DNA from: Vibrio sinus
GTDB taxonomy: Bacteria; Pseudomonadota; Gammaproteobacteria; Enterobacterales; Vibrionaceae
Direction: 5' to 3'
DNA: 64,000 bases
Assembly (NCBI RefSeq): GCF_023634645.1
Contig: NZ_JAMKMR010000022.1
Location: 1-64,000, forward strand
In this document: positions 9,515-18,201 of the stretch, piece by piece
Position numbering within the stretch: position 1 is the stretch's first letter
Layout: each line of letters starts with the position of its first letter
The notes under the pieces: model-generated
What the model was told of the DNA's origin: nothing
What the model saw: only the letters and a program-made list of their open reading frames with translations
Databases searched by the model: none
Translations under genes and position numbers: made by a program

Positions 9515-10107
9515 TTACTCCAACTAGTTGATTCACTAGTAATACTCTTGCTCAATGAAAGTACCGACCACCTTGTCGTGCATGGTTTCTGACTTAGAGA
9601 AGCCAATCGTTTTTCTCACTAATCTCTTTAGTCGAATACGTAAAGTGAGATTGGTCCGCTCGATTCTTTGTGATGCGTACCACAACCAGCGTTGATTCTT
9701 TTTATTTCCGACAAACGACCACTGGTCGTCGACTTCGCAAATGAGTTCAATATTCGCGGCACCAAACGGGATCGTGGTTACTTGCCTTGGTTGGCGTTTT
9801 TTAGAGTGCGCAAACCGTGTTGTAGCCGGCCTCCTGCACTCGTCCTGTGTCTCGTAGTCCCGCGCCATTCATAGCCATGTCAACGATCTTTTCCTTTACT
9901 CTGGGTTGACAGGCTTCATAAGCCTAATCGAGAAGAAAGCTTCGTTTACATTCCAAACAATGGTATCGCTGGATACCTCTCGGGTTCCGCCCATGCTTCA
10001 TGACAGAGTCAGTCTGAGAGCAAAAACGACATTTCACTTCAACAGTAGCCATCATTCAATCCATGTAAAAGGGAAAGGTTATACAATAACTCAACCACTT
10101 AGCGCCA
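9515..10107 (-). mobile_element. Defective IS1-family element, right copy
   Basis: Inverted relative to the left copy. Ends: TTACTCCAACTAGTTGA at 9515-9531 and a degenerate end at 10091-10107. InsA starts at 10052 on the minus strand but has a TAG at 9924-9926. The InsB C-terminal half is readable on the minus strand (DDQWSFVGNKKNQRWLWYA, then SQRIERTNLTLR and FSKSETMHDKVVG). The roughly 59-codon segment of IS1 InsB that contains the second catalytic Asp (TDGW) is missing, in frame. The length is 593 bases; adding about 175 gives the 768 bases of IS1. Non-functional. Confidence 0.85.
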
Positions 10108-10114
10108 TGACCCG

Positions 10115-10167
10115 CACTCGTTTGTCACGAGTGGCATCGTGCATATGCTAAAGTTGCTGCTTAGCAT
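10115..10167. other. Two small hairpins beside the right IS1 end
   Basis: CACTCGT/ACGAGTG (10115-10121 and 10127-10133) and ATGCTAA/TTAGCAT (10145-10151 and 10161-10167). They sit between the IS1 remnant and the second tadG. No clear T-tracts, so the role is unknown. Confidence 0.35.
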
Positions 10168-10367
10168 GACCCCGATTTAGTAAAAATTAAGCATCTTCAA
10201 CGATCACGGGTATATCATTTTATCTTTGTATTCGAGTCAACTAAAGGTGATTGGGTAAACTTTGTCATCTGGTTGTATACAATCTTCCTTATGTTGCCAA
10301 TCTGCTTGACTATTACAGTAATCACCTCCATGTTATCGCATTATTTTGTTCTATAGATTTGATAATT

Positions 10368-11657
10368 ATGGATAATTTTCGTAAAAAACAACAAGGGAAT
10401 GCTAGTATTATTTTCATTTTGATGTTGGCAGGAATGATTGGTTTGTTTCCGCTAGCCACAGACTCTGCCCACGCTTTACAAACAAGAGCACTCTTAGATG
10501 ATGCATCTGAAGTTGCATCTATCGCAATTGCAGCGCTCAATGATCCTAATAAAGGTTCTAGCTCTGGAAGCCAAACAAATAGAGCTATCGTCGAAAATTA
10601 TGCGTATGCGTATGTTCCTGGAGCAGACATACAGTCGGTAGCCGTCAGCCGAAAAGACTGTGAGATGAAAAATGTAATATGCTTAGCCCATTTTCAGGGA
10701 GGTTATCAGTACCAGGTTAATGTTTCAATGACTCAACAGTCGTGGTTCAATGGAAATGGTTCAATGCCTAGTTTCGGAGACTCCTACACTGTAAGAAGCC
10801 AAGCTATTTCGCAAAAGCTTAAAACTGTTCCAGTAGATGTTGTCATTGCGGCAGATTTTTCTGGCTCAATGAGAGATACATGGTCTGGTGGTACAGTGGC
10901 AAAATACAAATCTTTAATTGATATTATTCATCAGGTTACAAGCCAACTTGAGGTAGGAAATCAACAAGCAGTAGGGTCTAGCCCAAGTACTATTGGATTA
11001 ACAGCGTACAATTTTTTTAACCATAGTATTCCAAGAGACTTGAGTAGCGGTGGAGCGTGTCGTATGACTCAAGAGCATGTGTATACTAAAGGCTGGTTTA
11101 GAAAAAAATATATTGACGTTTATCAAACTATCCGAGAAATATTTGTTCCCAAAAACCATAGCCATTGTGACACAAAGACAATAGATAATTCTATATTCTA
11201 TGATATTAGTCTGACTACTGATTTCGAAGCGTTTAATCGTGCGTTAAGTCATTTTTATCCAGATCATGGAACAGCATCTTTTCAAGGTATAATTAGAGGC
11301 GCTCAATTGCTTAATGAAGGTAATAACCCAAGACGTTTGATGATTATAGTTTCTGATGGTGTGGATAGCCCGGCGAAAGCAAGTGGATATGCTGAGACCG
11401 CTAGTCAGAAATCAGCGGTTTTAGTCGATGCAGGTATGTGCGACATGATTCGAAATACGCTAGATAGCCAAATCGCTTATAACGGTAACTCAGTGGAAAC
11501 GACCCTTGCCTTTATTGGCTTTGATTATGATCCTTTTACAAATGCAACTTTACAGAAATGCGTTGGCTTGGAAAACGTTTATCAAGCACAAGATAGCCAG
11601 CAAATGATTAACCAAATCCTTGCATTAATTAACGAAGAAACTGGTCATTTAAGGTGA
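10368..11657 (+). CDS. TadG-like protein with von Willebrand A domain, second copy
   Basis: Paralogue of the tadG at 23095. Both share an N-terminal membrane anchor after a basic head (RKKQ, then a hydrophobic stretch), the block HALQTRALLDDASEVASIA, a vWA metal site (DFSGSM here, DFSSSM there) and the ending EETGHLR. The frame extends up to a TTG at 10251, but homology to the other copy places the start at ATG 10368, which has no clear ribosome site. TadG-type pseudopilin-like proteins belong to the Tad secretion/pilus system. The gene lies 2 kb before flp, separated from it by a gene on the other strand, and directly after an IS1 remnant, so its expression may be altered. Whether it works in the pilus is unknown. 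Confidence 0.82.
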   Translation: MDNFRKKQQGNASIIFILMLAGMIGLFPLATDSAHALQTRALLDDASEVASIAIAALNDPNKGSSSGSQTNRAIVENYAYAYVPGADIQSVAVSRKDCEMKNVICLAHFQGGYQYQVNVSMTQQSWFNGNGSMPSFGDSYTVRSQAISQKLKTVPVDVVIAADFSGSMRDTWSGGTVAKYKSLIDIIHQVTSQLEVGNQQAVGSSPSTIGLTAYNFFNHSIPRDLSSGGACRMTQEHVYTKGWFRKKYIDVYQTIREIFVPKNHSHCDTKTIDNSIFYDISLTTDFEAFNRALSHFYPDHGTASFQGIIRGAQLLNEGNNPRRLMIIVSDGVDSPAKASGYAETASQKSAVLVDAGMCDMIRNTLDSQIAYNGNSVETTLAFIGFDYDPFTNATLQKCVGLENVYQAQDSQQMINQILALINEETGHLR

Positions 11658-11776
11658 CCAAAAGGGTATCTCGTCTGTCAACCATGAACGGTCTGTTGGA
11701 AAACTGTCCCGATTAACCCAGTAAAGATCACTAATGCAAGTATGTAAAATCCTAAGCCTTAATTGAAAACACACCC

Positions 11777-11804
11777 TAGGCCCAATCCAAGAACATTGGG
11801 CCTA
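11777..11804. terminator. Hairpin between convergent genes
   Basis: Perfect 10-base stem TAGGCCCAAT/ATTGGGCCTA with an 8-base loop, between the end of the second tadG (+) and the end of the oxidoreductase (-). It probably acts for both strands; there is no long T-run. Confidence 0.6.
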
Positions 11805-11858
11805 TTATCGTTCTGCCTTTCGAAGTTAAGTTACATCGACTACTGATATACATGTAAT

Positions 11859-12959
11859 TTATTCTTCGCTTATGACCCCTAAAAATGGAATATAGTTATT
11901 ACAGTAGTCAATAATTTCCTGAGGTGCACCTTTTTCCAATAGCTCTTTACTTTTGTATGGATATGGCGTCGGCTGCAAGCTTTGCTTAATGAGCAAAGGC
12001 CAGTCGGGGTTGCCAATTGCTGTTCTCCCAAGTGCAACGAAGCTGGCACCTGCATCGATCAGTCCTGATGCTATCTCTCCACTAAAGATTCCTCCGGCAA
12101 CAAAAATAGGAAATGAGTCTCCTAATGCTTCTCGGAAATAGCTGACAACAGGATTTTTTTGCTCGGCATATTTTGTTGCGGGCGCTGCTGCTTCAAGTTG
12201 AGAAAGATGAATGAAGTCTAAGCCATCATTCACCAACCATTGTGAGGTGATAATTGCTTCGTCAATATCAAGACCATCCCCCTCTGGAGAAAGGCGAGCT
12301 CCAATAAGAAAATCGTCAGGTAACTTAGTTCGGCATGCTTGAACTATTTCACGTGCATAGCGAGCGCGGTTTTCGAGATTGCCACCGTACATGTCTTGTC
12401 TTAAGTTGGTCGTGGTGCTTAAAAACTGAGTAATGAGATAACCATTAGCAAAATGCAATTCAACACCGTCAAACCCTGCCCGATATGCCCGCACCGCAGC
12501 ACTAACATAGTTTTGTTTTATTTCATTTATATCATTAACACTCAACGCTTTGGGTTGTTCGAAATCGGGTAAATCCAATGAATAAGAAGAAGCTGAAAGG
12601 GGTTGTTCTCCCGTCACCGATGACGGACTACGGCCGCCATTATGGGCAATTTGCACTATGTTCAATCCATCTTCTGACAACAAAGCATTACCTAATGTGT
12701 TTAAGCCTGATTGCAATGAGTCATCGTGAATCCCTAACTGATTTGGCCAACCTTGACCGGACTTACTCACATAGCTCGCGGGAGTAATCACTGTCCCAAA
12801 CCCACCACCTTTAAATCGTTGTAACCATTGGATATCCAGCTCTGAAACTTCGCCATTATCTGCACTTAGCATATTGGTCATCGGTGCAACTGAGATACGG
12901 TTCTTTACTCGTTTTCCATTAGGAAAAATGAAGGGAGAGAATAAATTAGAGTTTTTCAT
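11859..12959 (-). CDS. NADH:flavin oxidoreductase, Old Yellow Enzyme family
   Basis: FMN-dependent ene-reductase type TIM barrel of 366 residues, normal for single-domain members. Motifs: SVAPMTNMLS near residue 25, the active-site block ELHFANGYLITQFLS (about 167-181; most relatives have HxxHGYL, here the second His is Asn), a YGGNLENRARY block and the FMN phosphate site AGGIFSG/GRTAIGNPDWP near 290-320. It should reduce activated double bonds with NAD(P)H in the cytoplasm. It has no Fe-S or FAD extension, unlike the DgcA-like relative at 53301. It interrupts the Tad locus on the opposite strand and appears unrelated to pilus function. Substrate unknown. Confidence 0.87.
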   Translation of the reverse strand: MKNSNLFSPFIFPNGKRVKNRISVAPMTNMLSADNGEVSELDIQWLQRFKGGGFGTVITPASYVSKSGQGWPNQLGIHDDSLQSGLNTLGNALLSEDGLNIVQIAHNGGRSPSSVTGEQPLSASSYSLDLPDFEQPKALSVNDINEIKQNYVSAAVRAYRAGFDGVELHFANGYLITQFLSTTTNLRQDMYGGNLENRARYAREIVQACRTKLPDDFLIGARLSPEGDGLDIDEAIITSQWLVNDGLDFIHLSQLEAAAPATKYAEQKNPVVSYFREALGDSFPIFVAGGIFSGEIASGLIDAGASFVALGRTAIGNPDWPLLIKQSLQPTPYPYKSKELLEKGAPQEIIDYCNNYIPFLGVISEE

Positions 12960-13629
12960 GGAAGTTCCTATGGCTCTTAAGGTTAACTAACAATTAAAAT
13001 AGCTTATTGTCAATCTAGAATGTTCGTACCCTACAGGAATTACTGGACAGCGAAAATAGATGTCTGGGAAAACAGTATTTCATTGAATGGAAAAATAAGG
13101 TGCATGCTGAAGGTCAATTCTGAGAATGTATATGAAGTGTTGTCTTTTGGCAAAGCTGCATGCCTCGAGTGCTATTGACACTGTAATTAGACCTAAGTGT
13201 TTTTATAGCCAGAATAGTGAAACCATCAGTGGCCCACCACTAACCGATTTCTTGGTTTTTAGAGGAAAACATGCTTTTACGTTCTTGTTAAAGTTTGATG
13301 TGGGGGTTCCTATCAAAGAGATTTCGATTCAATGTAGTTTGAAAGAACAACTTTTAAATATCGCCTTTATATAGGGTTTGGGATATGTTGTTTGTTATTT
13401 CAAATAGAATAGGTGTTTACCACTAAATAACCTACTTTATAGTCTAATAATTAAATGGTAAATATTTTAACTTCCATTTTGATTTATTTTTACGACATGT
13501 GTTCACGCTTGTGTGACATTTTCTTTAATAGTGGTGTTATATTTTTATCCATCCGGAGCTACAACTATCAGCAATGTGCTTAAAGGTGGTGACGGGATTA
13601 AAGTGTACTACTAAACATGGGAAAATCTA
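12960..13629. other. Long intergenic region before flp
   Basis: 670 bases with no convincing gene. The only open frame (13126-13374, 82 residues) has no ribosome site or familiar features. The region must hold the divergent promoters of the oxidoreductase (-) and the tad operon (+). The last 200 bases are AT-rich, and a leader of unknown length precedes flp. Confidence 0.5.
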
Positions 13630-13863
13630 ATGATAAATAAATTATCTACCATCGCATACTGTAAGGTTGATGCTGTTTTTAACAATATTAAACAATCAGT
13701 CTTGAAATTTAAAAAAGACGAACAAGGGGCTGTTGCAATTGAATACGTTATTATTGCTGCGATTATGGCTGGAGTCGTTTATGCCGTGTTTAATACTGGC
13801 CTACACGATGCTCTAGATGATGCAATGGGAAAAATTACAGCGGTAATAAACAAGATTAGTTAA
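13630..13863 (+). CDS. flp: Flp/Fap-type pilin
   Basis: Major subunit precursor of the Tad (Flp) pilus, a type IVb adhesive pilus. The 77-residue protein has a basic leader, the cleavage motif KDEQG followed by AVAIEYVIIAAIMAGVV, with the Flp-family Glu-Tyr pair in the mature protein, and a hydrophobic helix. The prepilin peptidase should cut after the Gly at about residue 36. The leader is longer than usual (about 36 residues), as is common in Flp pilins. It is the first gene of the tad operon, with GGGA upstream of the ATG, and is followed within eight bases by its peptidase. Confidence 0.92.
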   Translation: MINKLSTIAYCKVDAVFNNIKQSVLKFKKDEQGAVAIEYVIIAAIMAGVVYAVFNTGLHDALDDAMGKITAVINKIS

Positions 13864-13870
13864 GTTTAGT

Positions 13871-14320
13871 GTGTTAGACCAAAAAATGTGGTGGCTGATA
13901 TTAGCCGCCATATCAATTTATATAGGCTTTCTAGACGTATTTTATAGGAAGATACCAAATAATCTTTGCTTGTCTATATTTTTGATTTGCTTAACTATTA
14001 ACAATGTTAGTGACGTAGATTCGAGCTTTAAACTTATTTTTATTGTATTCATATTTGGATTTTATTTTTTTATATTGGGGGTAGTATCTGCGGGAGATAT
14101 TAAGCTTCTGTGTGTATTCCTTATAGCAATAGATAGCCAATATTATGTATTAACGTTTATGTTAATTGCTACTATTGGTGGGGCACTTGGATTAATTGAA
14201 GTGCTTAGAATAAAGTATATAGCAAAAGTAGCCACTGAAAATAAATCGAGTTTTCCATATGGAGTTCCAATATGTATTGGATGTCTATTTAGTGTCGCTA
14301 TGTCAATGAACTTAATTTAG
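13871..14320 (+). CDS. tadV: Prepilin peptidase TadV/CpaA
   Basis: Aspartic membrane protease that matures Flp prepilin and the TadE/TadF pseudopilins. It has 149 residues and about five membrane helices. The two catalytic Asp motifs are visible: FLDVFYRKIPN near residue 17 and a GD motif in VSAGDIKLL near residue 75. It lacks the N-terminal methylase domain of PilD, as is normal for TadV. The start is GTG. It is tightly packed between flp and rcpC. Confidence 0.92.
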   Translation: MLDQKMWWLILAAISIYIGFLDVFYRKIPNNLCLSIFLICLTINNVSDVDSSFKLIFIVFIFGFYFFILGVVSAGDIKLLCVFLIAIDSQYYVLTFMLIATIGGALGLIEVLRIKYIAKVATENKSSFPYGVPICIGCLFSVAMSMNLI

Positions 14321-14329
14321 GGTGGTTTC

Positions 14330-15121
14330 TTGAAAACAAAAATATTAATCATTATAGCGATTTCGGCAATGGTAATTGGTCTATATGGAATATCAGGAAG
14401 TTTTATTAAAGATAAAAAGCCGGAGAAAAAGCAAGCACCAACCATTGAGGTGTGGAGGCTAAATAAAAATGTTCTATCGGGTGAGAAAGTGGATAGGAGT
14501 GAGCTGACCGTTGAGCACTTAGCACAGGAAAAAGCGAATAAGCTTGGGTTCAATCAGTCCGTTAAGCTTAATATTGTGCCAGGAACTGTATTTCGAAAAA
14601 AACTATCATCGGGTACATACTTATACAATTCTTATCTAGTTAAGCCAGATGACCCAGAATATATAAACTTTATAATCGAAAAAAATAATGTGGCATATCC
14701 CATTGAGCTTGAAAGTAAAGATATTGTTTGGGGAGGTGTCACGAGTGGTAGCAAAGTGGATGTACTTGCGATAATTGGTGCACAAAAAGAGCGCAATGAC
14801 TACAGTCAATCAGATGGCAACGACAAAACGGTTTATGTAAAACCTTTGTTTGAGGGGGTAAAGGTTTTAAGAGTCATAAAACAATCACCATCAAAACAAA
14901 ATAACAGAGAAGATAAATCCAGCAATAAAATAACAGTTATATTGGAGCTTACAAAAAAGCAATCAGTCACGCTTATGGTGGCTCAGAACGTTTCTCAAAT
15001 TAAACTCGACAAGTCAGTTGGTAAGTATACGATCACCGATCTTCAAGCTGATTCTGGGAATATTATTCCTCACTCTCCGGGAGTAGCTGAGTATCGAGCT
15101 GATAAATTGAAAATAAATTAG
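14330..15121 (+). CDS. rcpC: Tad pilus assembly protein RcpC/CpaB
   Basis: Periplasmic, membrane-anchored assembly protein that acts with the RcpA secretin channel. It has one N-terminal membrane segment (about residues 5-25), a SAF-type domain near residues 40-90 (the block EVWRLNKNVLSGEKV), and a beta-rich CpaB domain to about residue 235. The start is TTG preceded by GGTGG. It follows tadV by nine bases and precedes the secretin gene by nine, in the usual order. Confidence 0.88.
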   Translation: MKTKILIIIAISAMVIGLYGISGSFIKDKKPEKKQAPTIEVWRLNKNVLSGEKVDRSELTVEHLAQEKANKLGFNQSVKLNIVPGTVFRKKLSSGTYLYNSYLVKPDDPEYINFIIEKNNVAYPIELESKDIVWGGVTSGSKVDVLAIIGAQKERNDYSQSDGNDKTVYVKPLFEGVKVLRVIKQSPSKQNNREDKSSNKITVILELTKKQSVTLMVAQNVSQIKLDKSVGKYTITDLQADSGNIIPHSPGVAEYRADKLKIN

Positions 15122-15130
15122 GTCCTAGTC

Positions 15131-16477
15131 ATGAGTAAACTAGTAAAAAAAATATTGATTTTGCTAACACTGTCATTGTTATCGTTTACGTCAATGGCAA
15201 GCAGTCTAATAAATTTGGCAGCAGGGCAAGCGAAAAGCATAACGTTAAAGAGTGATGTCTCATCTGTGTTTATTTCTGCGCCTAAGGTAGCGGACTATCA
15301 GGTGATTGGTAAGAGAAAGGTAGTGGTATATGGAAAATCTCTAGGCCAAGCCACGGTGATAATATTTGGTAAATCGGGCGCTACTCTAATCAATAAAACT
15401 ATTGTTGTAAATCAGAATTTAACCGCGATACAACAGTATATTGCTATTAAGTTTCCAAACACGAATGTCAATGTTTTTAATGTCGGTAACCAAGTGGTCT
15501 TAAGTGGGGTTGTGTCAACTGAAACACAAAAAAGGGAGATAGCCAATATTGTTGGTACTTTACTAAAGCGTAAATTGACAAAACAAAAGTTAAAGTTTAA
15601 AGCGCCTGGTCGTAATAAACAAGATCAAGAGTTGTATGCCATGGAAAATAAAGTGTTTGATGATGTGGTAAACAATATTGAGGTGGCTGCAACCAAGCAA
15701 GTCAATGTAAAACTGACCATCGCAGAGGTGTCTCAATCCTTTTTGGAAGAGATTGGCTTTCGGTTTGGCGGCATTGCAGATGGAACTTCTTCTGGAACGT
15801 TTACTAGTCCGATTACCGGTATCAAAGCATCCAACCTTTTGGTGGCTATTAAAGCCGATCAAAGTGATACAGTGAGCAAGGTACTTGCAGAGCCAAATCT
15901 TTCGGTTATCTCTGGAGAAACCGCGAGCTTTTTAGTCGGTGGTCAGCTGCCATTAGCTTATACACTCGGTAATACCGCTACTGTGCGTTATAAAGATTAT
16001 GGTATCCAGCTAAATATGGCTGCGAAAGTGCAGAGTGACGACAAAATCCGATTAACTCTCGCACCGGAAGTAAGCGAAATCGATAACTCCTACCAAAACG
16101 AGAACTACGATTTGCCTGCTCTTAAAACCAGACGAGAGAAAACAACGATTGAACTAGGCGATGGGCAAAGCTTTGTGCTTGGAGGATTGTTGAGTACCAA
16201 GGAAATTGAAAAGTTGAGCAAAGTACCTTTACTGGGAGACATCCCTATTCTCGGTACCCTATTTCGTGACGCGGCAACCACAAGAAAGAAGACGGAGCTG
16301 GTTATTGTTGCCACGGTGAATCTGGTTAAGCCTATCGCACCATCACAGATTCAGTTGCCTGAGATGAAAAAAACAACCACTTTGAATCGCTTCTTTGGCC
16401 TGAGTAAACACTCCTTTTCTAAAGCGAGTGATTCATTCGCCAAAGAGTTACTGGCAACGGGAGGGTTCAAACAATGA
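15131..16477 (+). CDS. rcpA: Outer-membrane secretin RcpA/CpaC
   Basis: Forms the outer-membrane channel of the Tad pilus. It has a signal peptide ending near residue 23, a pilus N-terminal (BON/N1-like) region at about 25-150, and a secretin domain at about 210-410 with the motifs VLAEPNLSVISGETASFLVGG, then ALKTRREKTTIELGDGQSF and VPLLGDIPILGTLFR, which are classic secretin signatures. It has 448 residues, standard for CpaC. The last four bases overlap the next gene. Confidence 0.95.
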   Translation: MSKLVKKILILLTLSLLSFTSMASSLINLAAGQAKSITLKSDVSSVFISAPKVADYQVIGKRKVVVYGKSLGQATVIIFGKSGATLINKTIVVNQNLTAIQQYIAIKFPNTNVNVFNVGNQVVLSGVVSTETQKREIANIVGTLLKRKLTKQKLKFKAPGRNKQDQELYAMENKVFDDVVNNIEVAATKQVNVKLTIAEVSQSFLEEIGFRFGGIADGTSSGTFTSPITGIKASNLLVAIKADQSDTVSKVLAEPNLSVISGETASFLVGGQLPLAYTLGNTATVRYKDYGIQLNMAAKVQSDDKIRLTLAPEVSEIDNSYQNENYDLPALKTRREKTTIELGDGQSFVLGGLLSTKEIEKLSKVPLLGDIPILGTLFRDAATTRKKTELVIVATVNLVKPIAPSQIQLPEMKKTTTLNRFFGLSKHSFSKASDSFAKELLATGGFKQ

Positions 16478-16962
16478 AGACCTTGTTAACATTGACGGTT
16501 ATTTTGTTGCTGAGTGGGTGCGCAAGTGTGAAAGACCGCTCGGGAAGCAGTGTCGATATTTTTCCTGCCACTTATTCTTTAGCGGTGAAAAAGCCGTCTC
16601 CCTTTTTGCACAAGTTTATTGATTCGCACTTTAGCGTCATTCTCGCCCATGGCATTCGTATCGATACCTACACGAAAATAGGGAAAAATTGGGCAAAAAG
16701 TATTCGAAGACGTTTGTTGAAAAGAGGGGTTAACGCGAAGTTAATTCAGGTTCACCCAGGCATAAACAAAAAAGACGAGCAGTTTGATCTTCTCGTTTCA
16801 ACCACCTCTCCGAAGGTCCAAGTAGAAAGGTGTCGTTATTACAGTGTTAATTCGTACGAGCATGCCTACTCTGGTTGCTTTGTGGAAAATAGTCGTTGGA
16901 TATCAATGACTCATCCGCAAAAAATGTTGATGACAACCTCATTAGATAACACCAAAGAGTAA
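16474..16962 (+). CDS. rcpB: Tad locus lipoprotein, RcpB/CpaD position
   Basis: Small outer-membrane lipoprotein with a signal sequence ending in the lipobox LLSGC (Cys at about residue 14). The rest is a mixed alpha/beta domain with two later cysteines. Sequence similarity to known RcpB or CpaD cannot be judged by eye. The name rests on its place between the secretin and tadZ, where most Tad loci encode an accessory lipoprotein that helps the secretin. It starts inside the end of rcpA (4-base overlap). Confidence 0.6.
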   Translation: MKTLLTLTVILLLSGCASVKDRSGSSVDIFPATYSLAVKKPSPFLHKFIDSHFSVILAHGIRIDTYTKIGKNWAKSIRRRLLKRGVNAKLIQVHPGINKKDEQFDLLVSTTSPKVQVERCRYYSVNSYEHAYSGCFVENSRWISMTHPQKMLMTTSLDNTKE

Positions 16963-16967
16963 TAATT

Positions 16968-18200
16968 ATGTTTGATTTAGTTGATGCGATAAAAGTTCAG
17001 TCAAATGACACCAAAAACGAAGTTAAATATGATTCCATACTATTTTATAAGTCTAAAGAATGTCGGGGTTTTATTGAAGAAGCCTGTAAGTTTGAGGGAT
17101 TGACAGTACCTAAATCTATAGCTATATCCGAAAAAAACATACAAACGAATACAAGAGATTCAAAAGCAAGCCTAATCATTTTGGATCTAACAAGCAGTGA
17201 ATCAATACCTGAAGAGGTAGAGCGTATAGGAAATGTGATACCTATTAATACGGATGTGGTGGTTATTGGTAAAGAAGACTCTTATCAAACTTCTAGGCAG
17301 CTAAAATTAAAGGGGTTTCATTATATACTCTGGCCTTTCCCGCGAGAAGAGTTCATAGAGATATATCAACAACTAGGACTAGACACTGGCCCAAAAACAG
17401 TTATTGCTACATCCAGAAAAGCAAAAACTATTTCAGTGATTGGTGCTAAAGGGGGAGTGGGTTCATCGTTTATTTCGAGTCAACTAGCGAGAAGTTTATC
17501 TGAACAGCATAGCAGCTCATGTATTATTTCAGACAATAATTTCCTTGGTGGTGATGTTGATATATTTATGGGTTTAGAAAGCTTTGAAAAAGCAAAGCTT
17601 AATTCTTCAGACATGATGAATGATATTGACTCGACTTATGCGATGAGTATGGTGAAGAAGGTGAATGAACTGCTTTCTATACTGAGTATCCAATCCGATA
17701 TATTGCCTGATAGTGATATGAGTGAAATTCTCAATACACTCATCTATTCGCTATCTGATCAGTATAATTTTGTAATAAGAGATTTTTCAAGTTCAATAAA
17801 AAGTATGACCAATATTGAATATGTCGAAAAAAGCTCGGATGTAATAATAATCGTCACAGATAGAAGCGTTTCGTGTATAAGAGAAACAAAAAAAATAATT
17901 AATGCATTAGATGAACGGCAGTCGTTATCAAGGCGAATGATAGTGTTAAATAACACTAGGCCAGAAAAGTCAGCAAACGCTTCTATGCAAGAAGTTAATT
18001 CATTTTTAGGGACTAGCCCCGACATTGTATGTGGTTATGACTCAAAGCTTAGTCAAGAAATATTGATTGGACGTAAGTTCAGTGAGCAAAAATTCGCTAT
18101 AAATAGAGAAATCGAGAAACTAGCCCTTTTGGTATTAGGGAAAAGCCTAAAAGGATCCAAAAAATCATTTGTAAAAAAATGGATAAACAAAGGGGCATAA
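16968..18200 (+). CDS. tadZ: TadZ/CpaE polar localisation ATPase-like protein
   Basis: ParA/MinD-superfamily protein that places the Tad machine in the cell. An atypical receiver-like domain covers about residues 1-135; the P-loop NTPase follows with GAKGGVGSS at about residues 158-166. The normal KGGVGKT lysine-threonine pair is replaced by Ser-Ser, a degenerate Walker A as known from several TadZ proteins, so strong ATP hydrolysis is unlikely. It sits between rcpB and tadA, with two bases before tadA. Confidence 0.9.
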   Translation: MFDLVDAIKVQSNDTKNEVKYDSILFYKSKECRGFIEEACKFEGLTVPKSIAISEKNIQTNTRDSKASLIILDLTSSESIPEEVERIGNVIPINTDVVVIGKEDSYQTSRQLKLKGFHYILWPFPREEFIEIYQQLGLDTGPKTVIATSRKAKTISVIGAKGGVGSSFISSQLARSLSEQHSSSCIISDNNFLGGDVDIFMGLESFEKAKLNSSDMMNDIDSTYAMSMVKKVNELLSILSIQSDILPDSDMSEILNTLIYSLSDQYNFVIRDFSSSIKSMTNIEYVEKSSDVIIIVTDRSVSCIRETKKIINALDERQSLSRRMIVLNNTRPEKSANASMQEVNSFLGTSPDIVCGYDSKLSQEILIGRKFSEQKFAINREIEKLALLVLGKSLKGSKKSFVKKWINKGA

Positions 18201-18201
18201 T

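Noticed and set aside
7165..10107. Active composite transposon
   Set aside because: No matching direct repeats were found at the outer ends, and both IS1 copies have stop codons and a deleted catalytic part.
13126..13374. 82-residue gene in the region before flp
   Set aside because: No ribosome site, no homology or composition that I recognise; likely chance.
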